Origin: Victivallales bacterium
Lineage (GTDB): Bacteria > Verrucomicrobiota > Lentisphaeria > Oligosphaerales > Oligosphaeraceae
Direction: 5' to 3'
Length of the DNA: 5,016 nt
Assembly: GCA_017964325.1 (NCBI GenBank)
Contig: JAGCSE010000308.1
Location: forward strand, 1 to 5,016
Under the pieces are notes generated by a model. It made no database searches, was not told where the DNA came from, and worked only from the letters and a program-made list of their open reading frames with translations. Every line of letters starts with the position of its first letter. Positions within the stretch are counted from its first letter, which is position 1. A program made the position numbers and the translations under genes. Shown in pieces: positions 1 through 4,294 of the stretch.

Positions 1-345
1 CATGAGCCCATAAATGAGCCCATAAATGAGCCCATAAATGAGCCCATAAATGAGCCCATAAATGAGCCCATAAATGAGCCCATAAATGAGCCCATAAATG
101 AGCCCATAAATGAGCCTGTAAAAAGACTCACAAAACATAGCGATGAGCATCTAAAAATGATTGTCTTCCAGATAATAAGAAAAACTCCTGGTATTTCGCG
201 CCCGATGCTCATTAAAGTGACTCAAAGAAGTCGCTCGACTATAACACGAATTTTATCATTATTGCAAAAGATGTCCTTGATCGAACATCGCGGCAGTAAA
301 AAGACCGGCGGCTACTATGCCATCGACCCGCAGGACAAGGCATAG
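1..345 (+). CDS. C-terminal part of an EPIN-repeat, winged-helix regulator (probably AlbA_2/AAA_4-type ATP-binding protein)
   Basis: The frame is open from the first base of the window to the TAG at 343-345, so the gene begins upstream and 114 residues are visible. They start with His and nine Glu-Pro-Ile-Asn units, then Glu-Pro-Val-Lys, a short basic linker, and a winged-helix fold. The recognition-helix region is around TQRSRSTITRILSLLQKMSL and the wing ends in KKTGGYYAI. The ATG at 157 lies inside the domain and is not a credible start, because the repeat is in frame with it. Proteins with an N-terminal AlbA_2 (Schlafen/AAA_4-like) domain and a GHKL-like ATP-binding part often end in short peptide repeats followed by such a domain, so that family is my inference. 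The catalytic part is not in the window. Likely role: DNA-binding regulator. The HTH call is fairly safe; the family is moderate. The next gene starts 28 bp downstream and may be co-transcribed. Confidence 0.65.
   Translation, partial: HEPINEPINEPINEPINEPINEPINEPINEPINEPINEPVKRLTKHSDEHLKMIVFQIIRKTPGISRPMLIKVTQRSRSTITRILSLLQKMSLIEHRGSKKTGGYYAIDPQDKA
2..121 (+). repeat. 12-bp tandem repeat, ten units, coding for EPIN tetrapeptides
   Basis: The unit ATGAGCCCATAA occurs nine times without any mismatch (2-109), and a tenth, altered copy ATGAGCCTGTAA follows at 110-121. The array probably continues left of the window. In the coding frame each unit gives Glu-Pro-Ile-Asn. In the frame that reads the unit as written, each copy is Met-Ser-Pro-stop. 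Since 12 is a multiple of three, a change in copy number lengthens or shortens the protein linker without breaking the frame. Identity at synonymous positions points to recent expansion by slippage or recombination. Confidence 0.95.
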
Positions 346-373
346 CTGAAGAAAGGGCTTCGAGGAAAATACC

Positions 374-910
374 ATGGACAAACGTCAATTTCTCAGATTT
401 CTTGAATCAGGCGATTTCGCCTCGCTTTTCATCGAGGCGGGATGGAACCGCCCCGCGTCAAACATCCCCTTCTCCTGTGAAATCGGCGCGGAAAACAAGT
501 CGTTTGTTTTCAAGGAAATAGCTGAATTGTATGTTCGGGTTCTCGTCTGCGAGACAGACTCCATGCCGCTGACCGCCGAACGCAACGCCTTGGACACCCG
601 TCTTCGCAAACGTTATGATGCATACATCGTCATTTTTATCCATAAAGACACGCGCATGCATCATCTGTGGATGGTTCCTGTAAAATCAGCGGACAAGCGG
701 TCGCTTGTCCGCATCGAATATCAGGAAAGCTCCCAGGCGGATTTCCTCTACGGCAAGTTTCAGGAGCTCCAGTTCCCAATTGGCGAAGTGCCCGACGCCA
801 TGGACGTCCTGGACCGCTTGAACCATGTCTTCCAAATCAATGCCGCCGATGTGACGAAGAAGTTCTACAAGGAGTTCAGGCAGAAGCACAGCGCATTCGT
901 GAAGGGCTAA
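374..910 (+). CDS. N-terminal fragment of an Eco57I-like type IIG restriction-modification enzyme, truncated by IS
   Basis: This 178-residue product resembles only the first domain of large single-chain restriction-methylase proteins of the Eco57I/type IIG kind, which are usually about 1000 residues or more. Resemblance, judged from memory of the family: FLESGDFASLFIEAGWNRP near the start, a beta-rich core with AYIVIFIHKDTRMHHLWMVP (about residues 83-102), and the tail VFQINAADVTKKFYKEFRQK, where family members have a 'F-x-V-x-x-VTKKFY' stretch before the helical and methylase parts. The SAM-binding and NPPY methylase motifs are absent. The host codons end at GGC (905-907) and the stop TAA (908-910) lies in the first bases of the IS. 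Start ATG 374 is supported by GAGGA at 362-366, seven bases upstream. The fragment cannot methylate or, on its own, be expected to cleave. It may be a dead remnant, or a retained DNA-recognition/nuclease-like domain. The family call is moderate; the truncation is clear if the call is right. Confidence 0.6.
   Translation: MDKRQFLRFLESGDFASLFIEAGWNRPASNIPFSCEIGAENKSFVFKEIAELYVRVLVCETDSMPLTAERNALDTRLRKRYDAYIVIFIHKDTRMHHLWMVPVKSADKRSLVRIEYQESSQADFLYGKFQELQFPIGEVPDAMDVLDRLNHVFQINAADVTKKFYKEFRQKHSAFVKG
689..712. repeat. Perfect 11-bp inverted repeat inside the restriction-enzyme fragment
   Basis: GCGGACAAGCG (689-699) and CGCTTGTCCGC (702-712) are exact reverse complements around a 2-base centre (GT). 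As RNA this would form a 10-bp stem with a 4-base loop. It lies inside codons for Ser-Ala-Asp-Lys-Arg-Ser-Leu-Val-Arg. It has no T-run after it, so it is not a terminator. It could be a chance palindrome or a protein-binding site. Confidence 0.6.
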
Positions 911-932
911 AGTGGACCCAAAAAATTGGACA
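908..932 (+). repeat. Left terminal inverted repeat of the IS3 element
   Basis: The 25 bases match the reverse complement of 2165-2189 at 20 positions. The conserved blocks are AAGTGGACCCAA and TTGGACA. The mismatches are the second base (A against G) and a four-base A block at 922-925. IS3 ends usually begin 5'-TG; this one begins TA. The first three bases form the stop codon of the interrupted upstream gene. Confidence 0.85.
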
Positions 933-984
933 GATTGTTAAGATGTGTTAGATTAGTTTCCCCCCCCAACATAGAGAACACATC

Positions 985-1299
985 ATGAGCAAAGGCAAAA
1001 GAGACACTTACACTTCGGACTTCAAGCTGAAAGTGGCAAGCGAGGCAATGAGCGGTGACAAGACGCTGTCACAGCTGGCAAGTGAATACCGCGTCCACCC
1101 ATCTCAGATCACCAAATGGAAGGAGCAGCTGAAAGGCAGTGCCAGTGCCGTGTTCGGCTCTCCGTCCAGGAGGCAGAGGCAGGAGAACGTCACCGAGGCG
1201 GACCTGATGGAGAAGGTCGGGCGTCTGACGGTCGAAGTGGACTGGCTCAAAAAAAAATCCTTGCAGCTGGGGATAAGCCCGGAAGAGCTGAACTTCTGA
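985..1299 (+). CDS. IS3-family OrfA, HTH and leucine-zipper transposase subunit
   Basis: The 104-residue protein binds the IS ends and supplies the N-terminal part of the OrfAB transposase. A helix-turn-helix of the HTH_Tnp_1 type covers about residues 10-50, with KTLSQLASEYRVHPSQITKW as its centre. A leucine zipper follows with leucines at 74, 81, 88 and 95, an exact heptad spacing, and DWLKKK just before the frameshift site. Length is typical for the family. Start ATG 985 has only a weak purine-rich stretch (AGAGAA) about eight bases upstream, as is usual for IS genes kept at low expression. A run of eight C (960-967) sits between the left end and this start. The tail after the A run (SLQLGISPEELNF) is found only in the unshifted product. 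Confidence 0.92.
   Translation: MSKGKRDTYTSDFKLKVASEAMSGDKTLSQLASEYRVHPSQITKWKEQLKGSASAVFGSPSRRQRQENVTEADLMEKVGRLTVEVDWLKKKSLQLGISPEELNF
1249..1257 (+). promoter_or_regulatory. Nine-A slippery run, probable -1 programmed frameshift site
   Basis: Nine consecutive A lie in the orfA codons CTC-AAA-AAA-AAA-TCC, where the leucine zipper ends. A one-base backward slip moves ribosomes to the orfB frame, which is open across this point, giving a fused OrfAB of about 391 residues. This is the position of the A6G or A7 shift sites known in the IS3 family. The long run could also allow slippage by RNA polymerase. I did not identify a stimulatory stem-loop downstream with confidence. Confidence 0.75.
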
Positions 1300-2159
1300 A
1301 AGGCGAGTCGGGCGAGAAGGGGCTCCCTTTCAGGCGCAAGTGCGAGTTGCTGGGCGTCAGCCCGTCGACCGCGTGTTCGCGGCGGGGGCCCGTGGCGAAT
1401 CCCTGTGATGCGGAGGACATGGAACTGGCCAGGAAGATAGAGGAGATCTACGAGAAGTGCCCGTTCTACGGAAGCAGGCGCATCGCCCATGAGATATCCC
1501 GTTCGGGCCGGCCGGTGAACAGGAAGCGCGTCCAGAGGCTGATGCGGAAGATGGGGATCGCGGGCGTCGCCCCCGGGCCGGCGACAAGCAGGCCGCATCC
1601 TATGCACGGGACATACCCCTATCTCCTGGACGGGGTCGTGGCGGATCATCCCGACCACGTCTGGAGCAGCGACATCACCTATCTTCCGACCAGGTTCGGG
1701 TTCATGTACCTTGCGGCGGTCGTCGACTGGTACAGCCGCAGGATACTGTCCTACAGGCTTTCAAACACCGTGGACGCCGGATTCTGCGTGGAGGCACTGG
1801 ACGAGGCCCTCCGGAACTACGGCAGCCCGGAGATCTTCAACACCGACCAGGGGGCCCAGTTCACGTCGGAGGCGTCCACCGGCCTTCTGAAGGAGCACGG
1901 GGTGGCCATAAGCATGGACGGGCGCGGACGGGCGTTTGACAACATATTCACGGAACGTTTCTGGAGAAACATCAAGTATGAGTGGCTATACCTGCATTCA
2001 TTCGACAGCGTCAGGGAGTTGAGGCAAGGCCTTGATTCCTACATCGTTTTCTATAATTTCAGGCGAATTCACCAGGCACTGGACTACAAGATCCCGAACG
2101 AGGTGTATATTAATGAAAAAGTAAGTTATACCAAAATCAGATTTTCTTTTAGGACTTGA
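1254..2159 (+). CDS. IS3-family OrfB, DDE transposase catalytic part (made as OrfAB fusion)
   Basis: This is the integrase-like catalytic part of the transposase, which cuts and joins the IS ends. Read from the slip site it is 301 residues. The order is: a zinc-free HTH_21-type region (KCELLGVS, then KCPFYGSRRIAHEIS and VQRLMRKMGI), then an rve-type RNase H fold. The catalytic triad is complete: Asp of WSSDITYL (codon 1671), Asp of NTDQGAQFTS (codon 1845) and Glu of DNIFTERFW (codon 1953), with 35 residues between the last two. The end YNFRRIHQALDYKIPNEVY is the family's usual C-terminal motif. The frame is open from 1116, but that part only overlaps orfA and is not protein-like, and no good independent start follows the overlap, so expression by frameshift from orfA is the best reading. 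No stop or deletion is visible; the element may be active. Confidence 0.92.
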   Translation, partial: KILAAGDKPGRAELLKGESGEKGLPFRRKCELLGVSPSTACSRRGPVANPCDAEDMELARKIEEIYEKCPFYGSRRIAHEISRSGRPVNRKRVQRLMRKMGIAGVAPGPATSRPHPMHGTYPYLLDGVVADHPDHVWSSDITYLPTRFGFMYLAAVVDWYSRRILSYRLSNTVDAGFCVEALDEALRNYGSPEIFNTDQGAQFTSEASTGLLKEHGVAISMDGRGRAFDNIFTERFWRNIKYEWLYLHSFDSVRELRQGLDSYIVFYNFRRIHQALDYKIPNEVYINEKVSYTKIRFSFRT

Positions 2160-2164
2160 CTTTT

Positions 2165-2189
2165 TGTCCAACAAGTTGGGTCCACTTCA
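2165..2189 (-). repeat. Right terminal inverted repeat of the IS3 element
   Basis: Read on the minus strand from 2189 it starts TGAAGTGGACCCAA, the standard 5'-TG end, and ends in TTGTTGGACA. It pairs with 908-932 at 20 of 25 positions. It lies six bases after the orfB stop codon. Its outer TGA (2189-2187 on the minus strand) is the stop codon of an open frame entering from the right flank. Confidence 0.85.
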
Positions 2190-2360
2190 GTCTCGCCTGT
2201 TTCCTGCGTTCGCGCATCCATCGCCTCTGCCGCCATACGCAACCGTTGGATACTCGCCAACAGCAGTTCGCTTGTCATCGGCTCGCTTGATCCAAATGGC
2301 CAATTGGCAAAACTCGTCTCCACGTTTCCAACAGAACAAATCATACGGCTTGACATCCAT
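2187..2360 (-). pseudogene. Possible 5' fragment of a minus-strand gene cut off by the IS
   Basis: A 57-codon frame starts at ATG 2360 (minus strand) with AGAAGG five bases upstream. It begins MDVKPYDLFCWKRGDEFC and stops at the TGA made by the IS end. A second frame across the same bases also looks protein-like, reading SFANWPFGSSEPM then TSELLLASIQRLRMAAEAMD. Both run into the IS, so a gene heading left may have been cut, possibly with a frameshift between the two frames. I recognise no family, and the last 15 residues of the first frame look non-coding. Chance open frames remain a fair alternative. Confidence 0.22.
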
Positions 2361-2640
2361 TAACGCCTTCTATTCACAACATCTCCATGCAATCTTCTTT
2401 CATGAAAACAAACGCCCCGCAGAACAAAAGACTCCACGGGGCGTTGATGACTTCACGCCGTGTATAATGTCATACATGGCTGTTATTTTTGACTCCTTTC
2501 CGCCATTTCTGGAGTTTGTGCATTCGTACAAACGGTCGCGCAGGAGCGCACCTCTCCCCCGCTGTCAGATTAAAAGAATGATGTCATCAGTGTTAGTTCC
2601 TAACCTCCCCACGATGTTTCCCGAAGGGGGAAAGATCACG
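2190..2640. other. Gene-poor gap between the IS and the 33-bp repeat array
   Basis: About 450 bases without a convincing gene. A plus-strand open frame spans 2164-2649, but it begins inside the IS end repeat, runs through a hairpin, has no ribosome site and shows no domain-like pattern, so I do not call it. The gap holds the possible minus-strand fragment near the IS and an orphan hairpin at 2411-2445. There is also a small TTTCCC-GAAGG-GGGAAA dyad at 2617-2633. No continuation of the type IIG-like gene from the other side of the IS was found by eye in any frame. Confidence 0.6.
2411..2445 (-). terminator. Rho-independent terminator-like hairpin, pointing left
   Basis: AACGCCCCG (2411-2419) and CGGGGCGTT (2437-2445) form a perfect nine-base stem around a 17-base loop. 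On the minus strand it is followed by TGTTTTC, a short T-rich tract; on the plus strand it is followed by GATGACTTC, which is poor in T. It therefore best ends a leftward transcript. No convincing minus-strand gene lies to its right, so it looks like the remnant of a lost gene or the end of an unrecognised RNA. Confidence 0.55.
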
Positions 2641-2758
2641 TTTCCTTAGGAAAATTGACCAAATTTAACTATTTTTCCTTAGGAAAATTGACCGAATTCA
2701 CATATTTTTCCTTAGGAAAATTGACCAAATTCAACTATTTTTCCTTAGGAAAATTGAC
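2641..2758. repeat. 33-bp tandem repeat with palindromic core, three full copies and a partial fourth
   Basis: The core TTTCCTTAGGAAAATTGAC starts at 2641, 2674, 2707 and 2740, always 33 bases apart. It is identical in all four copies. The 14 bases between cores are looser: copies 1 and 3 differ by one base, and copy 2 is more divergent. Each core holds a dyad TTTTCCT-T-AGGAAAA (7-base arms, one-base centre; the first copy is one base short on each side). After the fourth core the sequence diverges. The array ends 20 bases before the likely -35 element of the downstream ATPase gene and 76 bases before its start codon. Regular dyads at about three helical turns suggest repeated binding of a dimeric protein on one DNA face, for example an operator array. 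Iterons or a mobile-element remnant are alternatives. Confidence 0.9.
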
Positions 2759-2777
2759 TCAAGACATTTGTAACCAA

Positions 2778-2811
2778 TTGCTATTCATGTATATTATTCT
2801 ATAATTATAAT
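2778..2811 (+). promoter_or_regulatory. Predicted sigma-70-type promoter of the ATPase gene
   Basis: TTGCTA (2778-2783) and TATAAT (2800-2805) are separated by 16 bases. A second TATAAT follows immediately at 2806-2811, and an alternative pair TTGTAA (2768-2773) with TATATT (2790-2795) overlaps it. The AT-rich stretch lies between the 33-bp repeat array and the ATPase start, 29 bases before the start codon counted from the first -10 element. Assignment is by consensus match only. Confidence 0.55.
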
Positions 2812-2834
2812 GGATTCAAAAATGAGGCTTAGCA

Positions 2835-4187
2835 ATGGAACGGGAAATGATGCAAAAACTGCTGGATTGGAAGAACTCCACTCCACGTAAACCTCTGCTG
2901 CTTCGCGGAGCCAGACAGGTCGGCAAGACATGGCTGCTGAAGGAGTTCGGGAAGCGTCATTTCAGCAAATGCGCATACATCCGCTTCGACAAGGCAAGAG
3001 CCTTGCAGGAAATCTTCAGCAGGGAATATGACATTCAAAGGCTGTTGACGGCCATCCAGTTGGAAATCGGCTTCAAGCCAACTCCAGAAGACACGTTGAT
3101 CATCTTTGATGAAATACAGGAATCGGCAGGCGCGTTGACCTCCCTGAAATATTTCTATGAAGAAGCACCTGAATACGCCATCGTTGCGGCAGGCTCCCAA
3201 CTAGGCATTTCCGACAAGCAAGGGACAGGCTTTCCCGTGGGCAAGGTCAATACGCTTTACCTACATCCCATGTCCTTCATGGAATTTCTTGAAGCCATTG
3301 GACAAAAAGGACATGCGGATCTTATCCGTCAGGGCGACTGGGCAATGTCCAGTTCTTACCATGAACTTTACACGGATTGGTTACGACACTATCTCTTCAT
3401 TGGCGGCATGCCGGAAATCGTGGATGACTATTCTCGCAATAGCGACTTCCAACGTGTTCGCCGTTTACAGAACAATCTGTTGCAGAACTATCAGGACGAT
3501 TTCGGCAAGCATGCCCCCCCCGAAGATGTACGCAGGATCGAGTTGATATGGGATTCTCTTCCCAGTCAGCTTTCCAAGGAAAACAAGAAGTTCATGTCCA
3601 GCAACTTGCCTGAACACATCAAAAAAGACGACTTGTTGTCGGCCATGCAATGGCTTCTAGGAGCCGCCTTGATTCGCCATACGAAAAAAATCAGCAAGCC
3701 AGACCTTCCTCTCAGCGGTTATGCGGACGGTGGTTTCAAAGTCTTCATGCTTGACGTCGGATTGCTTACAGCCAAATCAAATCTTGACGCAAAAGTCATT
3801 TTGGAAGGCAGTCGTATTTTTGAGGAATTCAAAGGCGCGTTGGCGGAACAATTTGTCCAACAGGAAATGACGGCATATTTCGATGCGCAGACATATTACT
3901 GGTCATCGGAAAAATCCCATAATGAAATTGATTTTCTAGTTGACATGACGAACGCCGTGATTCCAATTGAAACCAAGGCAACTTACAACCTCAAGGCCAA
4001 GAGTTTGAAGGCATACTGCGAGAAGTTCCGTCCACCGGTTGCCATAAGGACTTCTCTCGCAAAATACTATCGCCAATCGATTCAGCTTCCCGATCTTGAC
4101 GACAACGACAAGCCTGCTTCCTACTCCTTAGTGGACATTCCACTTTACGCGCTTTGCCAACTTGCGCAGGAAATGCAACAGCTTTGA
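2835..4187 (+). CDS. AAA_14/DUF4143 family ATPase, full length
   Basis: The 450-residue protein has the two-part build of this large, poorly understood bacterial and archaeal family. An N-terminal P-loop ATPase domain has the Walker A motif GARQVGKT (residues 25-32), Walker B LIIFDEIQ (88-95) and a sensor-like AAGSQLGI. FMEFL and a YLFIGGMPE stretch follow. The C-terminal DUF4143 part contains EIDFLV and IPIETKA; Glu364, Asp366, Glu379 and Lys381 are arranged like a PD-(D/E)XK nuclease core. Nuclease activity has not been shown for the family as far as I know, so that is inference. Length is normal and no break is seen. Start ATG 2835 is preceded by TGAGGC seven bases upstream; it has its own promoter and a repeat array in front, and the terminator hairpin follows 14 bases after the stop. 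It appears to be a single-gene unit. A run of eight C in codons 227-229 is a possible slippage site. Its function is unknown; defence or mobile-element association is possible but unproven. Confidence 0.9.
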   Translation: MEREMMQKLLDWKNSTPRKPLLLRGARQVGKTWLLKEFGKRHFSKCAYIRFDKARALQEIFSREYDIQRLLTAIQLEIGFKPTPEDTLIIFDEIQESAGALTSLKYFYEEAPEYAIVAAGSQLGISDKQGTGFPVGKVNTLYLHPMSFMEFLEAIGQKGHADLIRQGDWAMSSSYHELYTDWLRHYLFIGGMPEIVDDYSRNSDFQRVRRLQNNLLQNYQDDFGKHAPPEDVRRIELIWDSLPSQLSKENKKFMSSNLPEHIKKDDLLSAMQWLLGAALIRHTKKISKPDLPLSGYADGGFKVFMLDVGLLTAKSNLDAKVILEGSRIFEEFKGALAEQFVQQEMTAYFDAQTYYWSSEKSHNEIDFLVDMTNAVIPIETKATYNLKAKSLKAYCEKFRPPVAIRTSLAKYYRQSIQLPDLDDNDKPASYSLVDIPLYALCQLAQEMQQL

Positions 4188-4201
4188 CAACGCTTTTCCA
4201 T

Positions 4202-4249
4202 AAGACATCGCCGCCCCGCGGGGCTTTCTCCGTGGGGCGGCGATGTCTT
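4202..4249. terminator. Bidirectional terminator hairpin between convergent genes
   Basis: The 16-base arms at 4202-4217 and 4234-4249 are perfect reverse complements (AAGACATCGCCGCCCC and its partner) around a 16-base loop. Plus-strand RNA continues CTTCTTCAT, and minus-strand RNA continues ATGGAAAAG, so the T-tract is weak on both sides unless the A/T base of the stem counts. Position 14 bases after the ATPase stop and 45 bases beyond the stop of the opposing dehydrogenase gene fits a shared terminator. Confidence 0.75.
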
Positions 4250-4255
4250 CTTCAT

Positions 4256-4279
4256 GCCGTGCATGGTTTCATGCACGGC
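4256..4279. terminator. Second hairpin next to the bidirectional terminator
   Basis: GCCGTGCATG (4256-4265) and CATGCACGGC (4270-4279) form a perfect ten-base stem with the loop GTTT. Plus-strand RNA continues TGCATTTTC; the minus strand continues ATGAAGAAG. It is the first structure met by transcripts from the dehydrogenase gene, 15 bases after its stop codon. It may be a transcript-stabilising 3' stem or a backup terminator. Confidence 0.5.
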
Positions 4280-4294
4280 TGCATTTTCACTGCA

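Larger units (their letters stand above)
908..2189 (+). mobile_element. IS3-family insertion sequence, about 1282 bp, apparently complete
   Basis: The element has inverted terminal repeats, two overlapping reading frames in a -1 relation, a slippery A run at the expected place, and a DDE transposase with all three catalytic residues. Size, layout and the orfA/orfB sequences match the IS3 family. The outer limits are set by the longest match between the ends, TAAAGTGGACCCAA on the left and TGAAGTGGACCCAA (reverse complement) on the right. The true tip could be one to three bases further in. Flanking trinucleotides (GGC left, GTC right) do not form a target-site duplication in any register I tried. 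It interrupts the type IIG-like gene at 374-910. Its coding core is clearly richer in G+C than the AT-rich DNA at 2640-2830. Confidence 0.92.

Noticed and set aside
667..951. 94-codon plus-strand open frame overlapping the restriction fragment
   Set aside because: It is in another frame of a better-supported gene, has no ribosome site and continues into the IS end.
1104..1658. 184-codon minus-strand open frame in the IS
   Set aside because: It lies opposite orfA/orfB in G+C-rich DNA, is rich in Arg, Pro and His as expected of a shadow frame, and has no ribosome site or motif.
2164..2649. 161-codon plus-strand open frame after the IS
   Set aside because: It starts inside the IS terminal repeat, runs through a terminator-like hairpin, shows no family pattern and has no ribosome site; treated as chance.
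2641..2758. CRISPR array
   Set aside because: Regular repeats are present, but the spacers are only 14 bases, are nearly alike between copies, and no cas gene is seen. It is a tandem repeat with dyads.
3289..3546. 85-codon plus-strand open frame inside the ATPase gene
   Set aside because: It is a shadow of the ATPase codons in the +1 frame; of note only because it is the frame entered after loss of one C at 3514-3521.
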